This document shows positions 33,773-43,035 of a stretch of 64,000 nucleotides of DNA, piece by piece. The notes under the pieces are model-generated. The model was not told the DNA's origin. It searched no databases and saw nothing but the letters and a program-made list of their open reading frames with translations. This DNA is from Betaproteobacteria bacterium (lineage in GTDB: Bacteria; Pseudomonadota; Gammaproteobacteria; Burkholderiales; Usitatibacteraceae). A program made the translations under genes and the position numbers. Numbering within the stretch: the stretch's first letter is position 1; every line of letters starts with the position of its first letter. The DNA lies in assembly GCA_016720925.1 (NCBI GenBank), contig JADKJR010000008.1:124001-188000 (forward strand), written 5' to 3'.

Positions 33773-34070
33773 TGATCTTTGGTGCCTCAATCACCAATAC
33801 CTGACAATCAGCGACGCTCGCGCGCAGCTTTTTTGCCTCTTGATATTCAGTCGAATTCCAGAAAGCGAGAATTGTCGCCTTATCGGGCCATTCGGAAATG
33901 ACCATTGATGCGCCATCACCAAACGAGCCCTCGAGCAGTTCAGCGCCCGGCCCTCTAAGCACATATCTTCCACCAAACTTTTCTACGAGAGCACCGGCAA
34001 CGACGCCATATCCAGCAATAAAGGCGTCGCGATCCTTTATTTTGGCGGTAACGATCATGTAGGCAGGCAC
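33765..34070 (-). CDS. DUF1330-family protein
   Basis: 101 residues from a GTG at 34070, chosen because AAGGAGATCAACAA precedes it and the resulting start (M)PAYMIVTAKIKDRDAFIAG is the canonical DUF1330 opening. The core GGRYVLRGPGAELLEGSF and SMVISEWPDKATILAFWNS, ending in YQEAKKLRASVADCQVLVI, match this small ferredoxin-like dimeric family. Members are common beside aromatic and lipid catabolic genes; the function is undefined. It is the first gene of the minus-strand VOC/reductase/MFS operon, directly inside the right-hand IS3 remnant. Confidence 0.85.
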   Translation of the reverse strand: MPAYMIVTAKIKDRDAFIAGYGVVAGALVEKFGGRYVLRGPGAELLEGSFGDGASMVISEWPDKATILAFWNSTEYQEAKKLRASVADCQVLVIEAPKING

Positions 34071-34189
34071 TTGTTGATCTCCTTCAATGCAATGTTTTCG
34101 TATGACGGAACATGTCTGGATGAAATTCACAGTGACCAACAAGTTGGGGCGGGAAAGGGCAGATCATCCACTCGGCACCTCCAATACGC

Positions 34190-34420
34190 GCAAGAGAACT
34201 TTGATCCTGAAACCTTTTCGTTGTGCACCCAACGAAAGCGAAACTGATCAAATCAGACAAGAAGAATAGCGTACTCGAAGACGTCATGAAAGAGCAAATG
34301 AAGCGGCACGTATTTACCCTCGAATTCAAGGCCGCCGTGGTTCGTCACAAGAAAGCCGAGAACATCAGCTCTTCCGAATGCGGATACCGGTTTGATGTGT
34401 TGCCGATCTGGATGTGCGTC
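34190..34420 (+). mobile_element. degenerate IS3-family left end
   Basis: A short related copy of the remnant at 27.5-28.0 kb in the opposite orientation: the same hairpin leader, AACGAAAGCGAAACTGA, and an OrfA start MKRHVFTLEFKAAVVRHKKA with the diverged FDVLP motif. It is abruptly replaced near 34420 by IS630-type sequence, so either a deletion or an insertion joined the two elements. Confidence 0.7.
34216..34237. repeat. short inverted repeat at IS3 remnant end
   Basis: TTTCGTTG (34216-34223) and CAACGAAA (34230-34237), 6-base loop, counterpart of 27991-28012. Confidence 0.6.
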
Positions 34421-34496
34421 AGGAAGAGCGTCTTGAAGGCTGCGCGCTGCGCTAGCTCAAGGTGAGGACGGGCGTGTCGAGGCCATCGAGCAAGAC

Positions 34497-35348
34497 TTGC
34501 CGCGCGGCGGGCGCAAGCCCAAAGCCGATCCGGCCGAGATCGTGCGCTTGACCACGCAGACCAGCCCTGAAGTGGCGACGCAGTGGAGCACGCGCACGCT
34601 GGCGGCGGTGGCCGGGGTGAGCGACACCACCATTCAGCGCATTTGGAAGTCGCTCGGTTTGAAGCCGCACCGCACAAAGCAATTCAAGGTGTCGCGCGAT
34701 CCGAAGTTCGCCGAGAAGCTCGAAGACATCGTAGGCCTGTACATGGCCCCGCCCGAGCACGCGCTGGTGCTGTGCTGCGACGAGAAGAGCCAGATACAAG
34801 CGCTCGACCGCACCCAGCCCGGCCTGCCGATGAAGCCCGGACGCGCCGCCACCATGACGCACGACTACAAGCGCAACGGCACCACCACGCTGTTTGCCGC
34901 CATGAGCATGCTCGACGGCGCGGTCATCTCCCGTTGCGCGCAGCGCCACCGCCATATCGAATGGCTCGACTTCCTGCGCCAAATCGACCGTGAAACGCCG
35001 CAACACCTGGCGCTTCATCTGATCTGCGATAACTACGCGACCCACAAGCATCCGAAGGTCAAGGAGTGGATCGCCAAGCACCCTCGATTCCAAGTTCATT
35101 TCACCCCCACCTCGGCGTCTTGGCTCAACATGGTCGAGCGGTTCTTTCGCGACATAACGACCACGCGCCTGCGCAACGGCGTATTCCGCAGCGTCCCCGA
35201 ACTGATCAAAGCCATCAAAGAGTACATCGCGGTGCATAACAAAAATCCCAAGCCCTTCGTATGGACCGCCAAGGCCAATGACATCCTCGCCAAGGTCATC
35301 CGCGCCAATCGCAACTTAAGTTCCAAACAGAATGAAGCACTACACTAG
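34497..35348 (+). CDS. IS630-family transposase, 5'-truncated
   Basis: About 283 residues of an IS630/Tc1-mariner-type DDE transposase: DTTIQRIWKSLGLKPHRTKQ (helix-turn-helix), the catalytic strands ALVLCCDEKSQIQALDRTQP (first Asp), LHLICDNYATHKHPKVKEW (second Asp) and SWLNMVERFFRDI (final Glu). The usual N-terminal ~60-80 residues are missing: homology extends upstream only to about 34452 (GRVEAIEQDLPRGG) before a stop at 34434, where IS3-like sequence begins. The listed TTG start is therefore probably not natural. The element is likely inactive. Confidence 0.85.
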   Translation: MPRGGRKPKADPAEIVRLTTQTSPEVATQWSTRTLAAVAGVSDTTIQRIWKSLGLKPHRTKQFKVSRDPKFAEKLEDIVGLYMAPPEHALVLCCDEKSQIQALDRTQPGLPMKPGRAATMTHDYKRNGTTTLFAAMSMLDGAVISRCAQRHRHIEWLDFLRQIDRETPQHLALHLICDNYATHKHPKVKEWIAKHPRFQVHFTPTSASWLNMVERFFRDITTTRLRNGVFRSVPELIKAIKEYIAVHNKNPKPFVWTAKANDILAKVIRANRNLSSKQNEALH

Positions 35349-35531
35349 CGACAGCCGTTGTGCACCGCGATAAAATGGGTAGAGTGTTTTGAGAACCATC
35401 AGAAGTGGATTCTTTGGTGGTCAGGCAAGTTCGACCGCACTGAATAGTGCTGGCTGATAGGTGAGAGCGCTTGCAAAAGGAAACACTTCTACCAAGGCAT
35501 TTGAATTGACCAGTCGTGGCGCGGAGAGTAA

Positions 35532-36113
35532 ATGGGCAAAACATATACAGAAATTGACGCTGAACTTGCGGCTTGGATTCGCCGGCAGAAAATGTTCTTT
35601 GTCGCAACCGCCCCGCTTAAGGGTGAACTAATCAACTGCTCTCCAAAGGGCCTGGATACGCTCCAGATTCTCGGCTCGCGCGAACTTGCCTATGTCGACA
35701 TAGGCGGAAGCGGAATCGAGACAGTAGCGCACATAAAAGAAAATGGCAGGATCGTGCTGATGATGTGCGCCTTTGAAGGTCCTCCAAAGATATACCGGTT
35801 CTATGGTCGGGGAACAGTCGTGGCGGCACATGAGAACCAATTCCTTGAGCTGCTTCAGCATTTTCCAGAGCCACCGGTCTGTCGCGCTATCGTGCGCATT
35901 GCCATCACGCGAATCCAGGACGCGTGCGGATTCGGCGTCCCACTATACGATTTCAAGAAACAACGTGACACGCTTCCCCGCTACGTTGCCGCCAAAACCT
36001 CCAACGAATTGAATGCGTCTATTGCAAAGTACAGCGCCGCGAGTATTGAGGGCTTGCCTGGATTGACGATCACAGACGGTGTGTTTGCGGGACGAGGACA
36101 CGCAGGCGATTAG
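35532..36113 (+). CDS. pyridoxamine 5'-phosphate oxidase-family (PPOX class) protein
   Basis: 193 residues of the split-barrel flavin-binding fold: WIRRQKMFFVATAPLKGELI, SPKGLDTLQILGSRELAYVD and the strand IKENGRIVLMMCAFEGPPKI followed by YRFYGRGTVV. Such proteins use FMN, F420 or haem in reductions or oxidations; the substrate is unknown. GGAGAG precedes the ATG. It is a single plus-strand gene between the IS630 remnant and the convergent amidohydrolase gene. Confidence 0.85.
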   Translation: MGKTYTEIDAELAAWIRRQKMFFVATAPLKGELINCSPKGLDTLQILGSRELAYVDIGGSGIETVAHIKENGRIVLMMCAFEGPPKIYRFYGRGTVVAAHENQFLELLQHFPEPPVCRAIVRIAITRIQDACGFGVPLYDFKKQRDTLPRYVAAKTSNELNASIAKYSAASIEGLPGLTITDGVFAGRGHAGD

Positions 36114-36240
36114 GGTCTCCCCGACCACGGATAATTTCGCGACAAGCCGCGAGTTATCTGCACCAAGTACAAGAAAACTGCTTTTTTGCAATCTGCATAA
36201 CGCCACAGGTTTCAGCGCTTACGTTGGTAATGCAGCGCAC

Positions 36241-37098
36241 TCATAGCCGGTAAACACGCGTCGCGTTATCGCGCAGCAGTTTGCGTAGCACGGTCGGCTT
36301 CAGGCCTAGGGCTTCGATGTCGATGCGCGTTTGCTCGAACGGCAGTACCGGGAAGTCAGTTCCAAAGAGGACCTTGTCTTGTCCGAAGCTGTTGATGTAT
36401 TTGACGAATGATTCCGGCCAATAAGTGGGCCGGTGTGCATCGCAGCCAATATAAACGTTCGCGTGTTTCCAAGACATCGCGATCATCTCGTCGGCCCATG
36501 GAATGCCTACGTGGATACCGATCAGCGTGAGATCCGGGAAATCGCATGCGACTGAATCCAGGCAGATAGGCCGCCCGACGCTGCGGCGCGGATAACTCGC
36601 GTCATACACCATCGACTGACCAACCTGCAGTTGGATTGGAATGTTCAGCTCGACACACTTTGCGTAGAACGGGTAGTACCTCGCGTGGTCGGGTGCAAGC
36701 TCGAACCAGTGAGGATAGCTATGCGCACCGATGAATCCATATTCACGCACCGCCCTTTCCAATTCGCGCACGCCGGCCATACCTTCTGTCGGGTCGATGC
36801 CGGCAAGTCCGGAAAAACGCTTTGGGTACTTCTGCAGGGCGTCGGCCACCATCGAGTAAGGCACCTGATAGCAGGCCGGGTGGTGTTTAACACCGACCTT
36901 CGCTGCGATTAGCAGCGAGCGCTCAATGCCCGCAGCATCCATGCGGGCAATCATCTCCTCAAGGCTTACCCCGTCAAAGGTGCCCTGACCGACATGCATC
37001 TTGTCCACATAGAATTTTTTGCGTGATGGCCGATTGGCTAGCGCTTCAGCGGTCCAGATATTGACAACCGCATCGATCGCCAGAATGTCATATTTCAT
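36241..37098 (-). CDS. amidohydrolase-2 family protein, metal motif altered
   Basis: 285 residues of the TIM-barrel amidohydrolase-2 (ACMSD-like) family, with MIARMDAAGIERSLLIAAKV, FSGLAGIDPTEGMAGVRELE, CDFPDLTLIGIHVGIPWADE and the C-terminal KVLFGTDFPVLPFEQ. The family's HxH metal motif at the end of strand 1 is replaced by DAVVNIW, while the late His (IHVG) and Asp (GTDFP) positions remain. Members decarboxylate or hydrate aromatic ring-cleavage products; loss of HxH suggests a changed mechanism or inactivity. It stands seven bases downstream of the TctC remnant. Confidence 0.8.
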   Translation of the reverse strand: MKYDILAIDAVVNIWTAEALANRPSRKKFYVDKMHVGQGTFDGVSLEEMIARMDAAGIERSLLIAAKVGVKHHPACYQVPYSMVADALQKYPKRFSGLAGIDPTEGMAGVRELERAVREYGFIGAHSYPHWFELAPDHARYYPFYAKCVELNIPIQLQVGQSMVYDASYPRRSVGRPICLDSVACDFPDLTLIGIHVGIPWADEMIAMSWKHANVYIGCDAHRPTYWPESFVKYINSFGQDKVLFGTDFPVLPFEQTRIDIEALGLKPTVLRKLLRDNATRVYRL

Positions 37099-37104
37099 GA
37101 TTTC

Positions 37105-38090
37105 TTAGTCCCAAATGATGCCAGCCCTCTTCTTGATCTGCCTCCTACTTTCGTATTGCGAAAGCATGAAGGTCCCAATTTGCTCCAGCGATGTCAACGC
37201 AGGCTCAACTTTGATGGCACATAGTAGCAGCCGAAATCCCGGCGCATTGAGCGCGTGAACGACCTCGCGGATCAAGCGCTTAAATGTCTCATCGGGTACG
37301 CCAGATCCATCGCACAATGTGAATCACACGCGGATATCGATGTACTTGAATTCCTCCACGTCCGGTATGTACACCTCGGGCAACAGCACTGCACGTTGTG
37401 CGGTTGTCGCAGCAATCGGCCTTAGTTCGCCCATAGGCACGTGCGGCAGCATCACTGAAAGACTACGCGTTCTCACATGAACCTGGCTGCCAATTACATC
37501 TGGCAAGACTCGGATGTCGCCCTTGCGGCGCGCGGTCATTGTAATACCGACGCCGGCTTTGGGGGCATCGCCTCTCAGGGGCGATATGGTGCCAGGATCC
37601 GGTGGCGATATGGCAGGCGGTTTCCTCCGGTTTCGTTCGACCACTTCGGCGATGCGGTGGGCTAGAAGGTAGGCGTGAACGACGATGAAGTTTGGCACAA
37701 AGCCGGTCATCGAGACTTGTGTCAGCCCCCTGAAAGGGTCTTCCGGCAAACGCTCGTTCAGGTGGTGGTTGATGGTGAAACTAATGATGGCATTGCCTAG
37801 CATATCGCCGCGATCAGGCGAGATATTACCAACGCCAAGCAGGTGTTATCGCCTGCGCCCGGGCGCTTCTCGACCGTCACCGGTTGCTTAGGCACGTCCA
37901 ATGGATTTCGCGACATCATTTCCGTCTTACTGACCGCAGGGTACAGCACGACGATACGTAAACGACTTGAAGGGAGTCCCTGATTGAAGGCCAGCGTTTT
38001 GACAAACAAACAAGGCAGATTGAGGAAGAAGCGCAACATATCAACAACAGAATGAGCAGAAATCGTGCCACGAGCGCCAAACGACTTCAA
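37105..38090 (-). pseudogene. tripartite tricarboxylate transporter receptor (Bug/TctC), frameshifted
   Basis: Consecutive fragments in different minus-strand frames add up to one Bug protein: SSRLRIVVLYPAVSKTEMMS and TVEKRPGAGDNTCLAL (N-terminal ligand loop), then MLGNAIISFTINHHLNERLP with EDPFRGLTQVSMTGFVPNFI, then SQVHVRTRSLSVMLPHVPMG and ELRPIAATTAQRAVLLPEVY, then VPDETFKRLIREVVHALNAP at the end. Several frame changes and substitutions show real decay, not a single error. Bug proteins are periplasmic carboxylate-binding proteins abundant in Betaproteobacteria. It probably once fed the neighbouring catabolic genes. Confidence 0.85.
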
Positions 38091-38371
38091 ATCGCCCTTG
38101 GCACGGATTATGTTGGAACGTCTGGCGGGAACACGAAGGAGTAATCTCGCGACGCAGATGTGTTTCGAATGTGTTTCATCAGCATCAATTCCGTTTCATG
38201 CATGTTGCGTACGACGAAATGTGTTGGTCAATATGACCCTTCGTCCAAGTGCTGCACATCAGCATCGAGGATGATCCAGATGTGCTGGCACGCTTCTTGC
38301 GCCACTATTTTCATAATACAAGCCTCAAGTGCTTGGACAAGTCACTTGCGTACTTTCGGGAGTAGTTGGTA

Positions 38372-39568
38372 ATGGCAACGATCACGCGGCCACTGGACGG
38401 AATCAAGGTGGTGGAGCACCCACACATGGTAATGGGGCCCACCGTAGGCCTAATATTGGCCGATCTCGGGGCTGATGTTATAAAAGTCGAACCACTCAAT
38501 GGTGACAACACTCGCCGATTGTTAGGCTCCGGTGCGGGGTACTTTCCGATGTACAACCGCAACAAGCGTAGTCTTTGCGTTGATACCCAGGCGCTAGCTG
38601 GCAGGGACGTAGTAAATCGCCTGATTGCCAAAGCCGACGTATTCGTTGAGAATTTCCGACCGGGCGCAATGAACGAGAGGGGATGGGACTACGCAACGCT
38701 TTCTAGTAGCAACCCTCGTCTGATTTACTGTTCTGCCAAAGGCTTTTTGAAGGGCCCGTACGAGCATCGTACCGCGCTCGATGAGGTAGCGCAGATGATG
38801 GGCGGCTTGGCCTACATGACCGGTCTACCCGGCAAACCGATGCGCGCCGGTGCCTCGGTGATCGATGTGACCGGCGGCATGTTCGGCGTGATCGGCATTC
38901 TTGCCGCGCTCGAACAGCGCCACCGAACCGGGCAAGGCCAAGAGGTAAAGACTTCGCTATACGAAACCACCGCTTTTCTGGTCGGCCAGCACATGGCACA
39001 GTATGCGGCCACAGGCACGCCGGCCCCACCTATGTCTCAACGCCTGTCGGCGTGGGCCGTGTACGACATCTTCGATACCGCCGACAACGACCAGGTGTTT
39101 ATCGGTGTGGTCAGCGACACGCAGTGGCGCAAGTTCTGCGAGGCGTTCGGCTTCCAGGATTTCCGCGCTGACAGATCGCTCGACCAGAACGGCGAGCGCG
39201 TCAAGCAGCGTGACCGCATCATGGGTGTGCTCCGCGAGCACTTGCGTGGCTTCACCAAGAGCGAGTTAATGGCACGACTCGAAGCCACCGGCCTGCCCTT
39301 CGCGCCGATCGCAAAACCGCAGGATCTGCTCGACGATCCGCATTTGAACGCGGAGCACGGGCTGATTGACCTTACCCTGCCCGACGGCAGCAAAACCAGG
39401 CTGCCAGCACTGCCGATCGAGATGCACGGCCGACGCTTCGATGCCTACCGCGACCTGCCGCGCGAAGGTCAGCATTCACGCGACGTATTGCATGACGCTG
39501 GATTCAGCGATGCCGAGGTTGAACGTCTGGCCAGTGACGGCATCATCCGACTGCAGGACGCGGCGTGA
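38372..39568 (+). CDS. CoA-transferase family III (CaiB/BaiF)
   Basis: 398 residues from ATG 38372, with GGGAG 9 bases upstream; a TTG at 38366 is the alternative. The family signature LILADLGADVIKVEPLNGDN is present, the likely catalytic aspartate is D137 (HRTALDEVAQMMGG), and DVTGGMFGVIGILAALEQRH follows. It shares the overall fold with the enzyme at 3992 but is clearly different. It opens a tight plus-strand operon with two leuCD-like pairs; its stop overlaps the first leuC start as GTGA. It could transfer CoA to or from a branched C5-C6 dicarboxylate handled by these isomerases. Confidence 0.92.
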   Translation: MATITRPLDGIKVVEHPHMVMGPTVGLILADLGADVIKVEPLNGDNTRRLLGSGAGYFPMYNRNKRSLCVDTQALAGRDVVNRLIAKADVFVENFRPGAMNERGWDYATLSSSNPRLIYCSAKGFLKGPYEHRTALDEVAQMMGGLAYMTGLPGKPMRAGASVIDVTGGMFGVIGILAALEQRHRTGQGQEVKTSLYETTAFLVGQHMAQYAATGTPAPPMSQRLSAWAVYDIFDTADNDQVFIGVVSDTQWRKFCEAFGFQDFRADRSLDQNGERVKQRDRIMGVLREHLRGFTKSELMARLEATGLPFAPIAKPQDLLDDPHLNAEHGLIDLTLPDGSKTRLPALPIEMHGRRFDAYRDLPREGQHSRDVLHDAGFSDAEVERLASDGIIRLQDAA

Positions 39569-40989
39569 CCACACCGATCTCACTCTTCGACAAGCTGTGG
39601 GAGCAGCATGTCGTCGCCGACCTCGACGGCGAAGCCAGCCTTCTACACATTGACCGTATATTCCTGCATGAGCGCACCGGTAGCGTCGCATTGCAAACGC
39701 TTGAAGCTGATGGCCACCGCGTGCGCCACCCCGAATTGGCGTTCTGCACGATGGACCACATCGTCGACACCCTCCCCAACCGCAGTGACGAAACCCGCGT
39801 TCCCGGCGGAAAAGCATTCATCCAGACGACGCGCGACACCACGCGACGCGCGGGTATACGCCTGTACGACGTCAACGACCCGCAGCAAGGCATCGTTCAC
39901 GTAATCTCGCCAGAGCAGGGCATCGTATTACCCGGTGCTACTGTAGTTTGCCCCGACAGCCATACCTGCACGCAAGGAGCACTCGGTGCACTTGCGTGGG
40001 GTATAGGATCATCGGACGCCGAGCACGCACTTGCCACGCAGACACTTCGCGTGCTAAAGCCACGTTCAATGCGCGTTAGCTTTGACGGCGCGCTGGCGCC
40101 GGCTGTAACGGCCAAGGACATGATTCTGTGGCTGATCGGTCGTTACACGACAAGCGGGGCGGCGGGACATGTGGTGGAGTTCGCTGGCTCAACGGTGCGC
40201 AACCTGACAGTTGAAGCGCGGCTGACACTGTGTAATATGGCGGTGGAGTTTTCTGCTTTCACCGGCATCATCGCGCCCGACAATGCCGTGTTTGAATACC
40301 TGCTTGGCCGCCCGTTCGCGCCGAAGGGCGCGCTGTGGGAGCGCGCCGTTGAGAGCTGGCGCACGTTGCGCACCGACGACGGCGCGACTTTTGATCGCGA
40401 GATTCTGGTCGAAAGCGGCATGATCGCCCCGATGGTGACTTGGGGCACAAGCCCGCAGCACACCACAGCAATCGACACGGCGGTGCCAGACCCGCAACTC
40501 GAAACTGACACTCATACGCGCTTGGCAATGGAACGCGCACTGGCCTATATGGACCTGAAGCCAGGCCAGCGGCTCGACACGGTGACGATCGACGCGGCCT
40601 TTATCGGTTCGTGTACCAACAGTCGCCTGTCAGACCTACGTGCAGCCGCACAACTGCTGCGCGGCCGCAGAGTTGCTGCGGGCGTCAAGGCGATCTGTGT
40701 GCCCGGTTCTACCCAAATTAAGCGTGATGCCGAGGCCGAGGGATTGGACCGTGTCTTCCAGGAGGCCGGCTTCGAATGGCGCGAGTCGGGCTGCTCGATG
40801 TGCTTCTTTGCGGGCGGCGAAAGCTTTGGCTTTCGCCAACGGGTGGCCAGTACCACCAACCGCAATTTCGAGAGTCGTCAGGGGCCGGAAACCCGCACGC
40901 ATCTGGCCAGTCCGATCACGGTAGCAGCAAGCGCGGTGGCTGGCCGTCTAGCCGATCCGCGAAAACTGCTCGGCGGTTCGCATGGATAA
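39565..40989 (+). CDS. isopropylmalate isomerase-like large subunit, copy 1
   Basis: 474 residues (GTG start overlapping the upstream stop), aconitase superfamily LeuC-type. The [4Fe-4S] cysteines appear in CPDSHTCTQGALGALAWGIG, FIGSCTNSRLSDLR and CSMCFFAGG; substrate-loop motifs HVISPEQGIVLPGATVVCPD and STTNRNFESRQGPETRTHLA are present. It pairs with the small subunit at 40982 (8-base overlap). It is shorter and more diverged than biosynthetic LeuC, and together with the CoA-transferase and a second pair it is more likely a catabolic hydro-lyase for a substituted malate, citramalate or citraconate than leucine biosynthesis. Confidence 0.88.
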   Translation: MTTPISLFDKLWEQHVVADLDGEASLLHIDRIFLHERTGSVALQTLEADGHRVRHPELAFCTMDHIVDTLPNRSDETRVPGGKAFIQTTRDTTRRAGIRLYDVNDPQQGIVHVISPEQGIVLPGATVVCPDSHTCTQGALGALAWGIGSSDAEHALATQTLRVLKPRSMRVSFDGALAPAVTAKDMILWLIGRYTTSGAAGHVVEFAGSTVRNLTVEARLTLCNMAVEFSAFTGIIAPDNAVFEYLLGRPFAPKGALWERAVESWRTLRTDDGATFDREILVESGMIAPMVTWGTSPQHTTAIDTAVPDPQLETDTHTRLAMERALAYMDLKPGQRLDTVTIDAAFIGSCTNSRLSDLRAAAQLLRGRRVAAGVKAICVPGSTQIKRDAEAEGLDRVFQEAGFEWRESGCSMCFFAGGESFGFRQRVASTTNRNFESRQGPETRTHLASPITVAASAVAGRLADPRKLLGGSHG

Positions 40990-41626
40990 ATTCACCGTAC
41001 ATCGCGGCGTGGCGGTGCCACTGCTTCGCATCAATATCGACACCGATGCGATAATCCCTTCGCGGGAAATGAAGCACGTGTCCAAGACCGGCTTGGGCGA
41101 CGGGCTGTTCGCCGGTTGGCGTTATTTAGAGCCCAATGGCCGCACGCCAAACCCCGAATTCGTACTCAACCAACCGCCATACGCGGGTGCATCAATCCTG
41201 CTTGCCGGCGCTAATTTCGGCTGCGGCTCGTCACGCGAGCATGCGGTATGGGCACTCAAGGAATACGGCTTTCGCGCCATCGTCGCGCCAACTTTTGGTG
41301 CGATCTTCTACAACAACTGCATCCGCAACGACCTGCTGCCCGTTGTGCTGCCTGAAGCTGCGATTCAACACCTATCCTGTGAGCCCGTTACGGGTTCGTT
41401 GACGATTGATCTCGAGCGCTGTGTGTTGGTGTCGCCCGGCGGCACCGAGTATCTCTTCGAAATCCAGGCTGCGCATCGCGAAATGTTGCTCGAAGGACTC
41501 GACCCGGTGGCACTGACATTGAAGCTGGAGGACCGCATCGCCGCCTTCCAGCAACGCGACCGCACGCAACGGCCGTGGATCTACCTCGATCAACCCAATA
41601 CAGCCTCCCAAAACCCACTTGCATGA
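40982..41626 (+). CDS. isopropylmalate isomerase-like small subunit, copy 1
   Basis: 214 residues of the LeuD swivel domain: VPLLRINIDTDAIIPSREMK, ILLAGANFGCGSSREHAVWA (substrate loop) and APTFGAIFYNNCIRNDLLPV. The IDTDAIIP and GxNFGCGSSREH motifs are the family hallmarks. It overlaps the large subunit start and stop regions on both sides (8 and 4 bases), indicating stoichiometric coupled translation. Confidence 0.9.
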   Translation: MDKFTVHRGVAVPLLRINIDTDAIIPSREMKHVSKTGLGDGLFAGWRYLEPNGRTPNPEFVLNQPPYAGASILLAGANFGCGSSREHAVWALKEYGFRAIVAPTFGAIFYNNCIRNDLLPVVLPEAAIQHLSCEPVTGSLTIDLERCVLVSPGGTEYLFEIQAAHREMLLEGLDPVALTLKLEDRIAAFQQRDRTQRPWIYLDQPNTASQNPLA

Positions 41627-43035
41627 TCAAAGCCAGCCAAACCTTGTTCGAGAAACTCTGGCTCGATCATCTAATCCGCACCGATGCCAACGGTAACGGA
41701 TTGATTTACATTGACCGCCACCTGCTACATGAAGTCACCTCGCCGCAGGCATTCGAGGGACTGCGGCTGGCAGGACGTAAGGTATGGCGGATCGACGCCA
41801 ACCTCGCCGTGCCAGATCATAACGTGCCAACAATCGATCGTCACCGCATCGTTGACCCTTTATCGCGCTTGCAGTTGGAGACGCTGGACGCCAACTGCGA
41901 TACACTGGGGATCACGGAATTCAAGCTTGACGATCCACGCCAAGGCATCGTGCATGTTGTTGGCCCCGAGCAGGGCGCGACGCTGCCGGGCATGACGGTT
42001 GTCTGCGGCGACTCGCACACTAGCACTCACGGCGCCCTGGGCTGCCTGGCATTTGGCATTGGGACATCCGAGGTCGAACAGACGCTGGCGACGCAGACGC
42101 TGCTGCTAAAGAAGGCAAAGGCCATGCGCGTGCGTTTCGACGGCGCGCTCGGCGCGGACGTTTGCGCGAAGGACATGGCGCTAGCGCTGATCGGTCGTAT
42201 AGGCACCGCGGGCGCGACTGGCCATGCGCTGGAGTTTGCCGGCAGCGCCGTACGTGCGCTATCGGTGGAGGGCCGCATGACCCTGTGCAACATGAGCATC
42301 GAGGCAGGTGGCCGCTCCGGCATGGTAGCGGTAGACGACTTGACACTGGCCTATGTCCAGGGCCGGCCATTCGCACCCCAAGGCGCCATGTGGGACGCGG
42401 CCTGTGCGTATTGGCGCACACTACATTCCGATGCCGATGCTGTCTTTGATGCCGACTTGGCTATTGACGCGAGTACCATCCGACCGCAGGTGACCTGGGG
42501 CACGTCACCGGAGATGGTAGTCGCGATCGACGGCCAAGTGCCCGATCCGGATGCCGAACCCAATCTGGTACGCCGGGCTGCGATGTGGCGCGCGCTCGAC
42601 TACATGGGCCTGCAACCGGGCACCCGCATGACCGACATTGCAATAGACCGTGTTTTCATCGGCTCGTGCACCAACTCGCGCATCGAGGATCTGCGCGCTG
42701 CAGCCGCAGTCATCGCAGGACGCAGACGCGCGTCCCATGTACGCCAGGTACTAGTAGTGCCCGGTTCGGGGCTCGTCAAGCGCCAGGCAGAGGCCGAGGG
42801 GTTACATCGCATTTTCATTGACGCTGGTTTCGAGTGGCGCGAGCCCGGATGCTCAATGTGCGTGGGCATGAATGCCGATCAGCTCGAACCTGGCGAACGC
42901 TGCGCGTCGACCTCAAACCGCAACTTTGAAGGACGCCAGGGCCAAGGTGGACGTACCCATTTGTTAAGCCCGGCGCTGGCTGCCGCTGCGGCAGTCAGCG
43001 GTTGCCTGAGCGACATCAGGGGCTACGGGCGATGA
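41623..43035 (+). CDS. isopropylmalate isomerase-like large subunit, copy 2
   Basis: 470 residues from ATG 41623 (ATGA overlap with the first small subunit). It has the same cluster motifs as copy 1: VVCGDSHTSTHGALGCLAFG, VFIGSCTNSRIEDLRAAAAV, CSMCVGMNADQLEPGERCAS and TSNRNFEGRQGQGGRTHLLS. Copy 2 is nearer to canonical LeuC (GDSHTSTHGA instead of PDSHTCTQGA). The two copies therefore appear to have arisen by an old tandem duplication and diverged in the substrate region. Confidence 0.9.
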   Translation: MIKASQTLFEKLWLDHLIRTDANGNGLIYIDRHLLHEVTSPQAFEGLRLAGRKVWRIDANLAVPDHNVPTIDRHRIVDPLSRLQLETLDANCDTLGITEFKLDDPRQGIVHVVGPEQGATLPGMTVVCGDSHTSTHGALGCLAFGIGTSEVEQTLATQTLLLKKAKAMRVRFDGALGADVCAKDMALALIGRIGTAGATGHALEFAGSAVRALSVEGRMTLCNMSIEAGGRSGMVAVDDLTLAYVQGRPFAPQGAMWDAACAYWRTLHSDADAVFDADLAIDASTIRPQVTWGTSPEMVVAIDGQVPDPDAEPNLVRRAAMWRALDYMGLQPGTRMTDIAIDRVFIGSCTNSRIEDLRAAAAVIAGRRRASHVRQVLVVPGSGLVKRQAEAEGLHRIFIDAGFEWREPGCSMCVGMNADQLEPGERCASTSNRNFEGRQGQGGRTHLLSPALAAAAAVSGCLSDIRGYGR

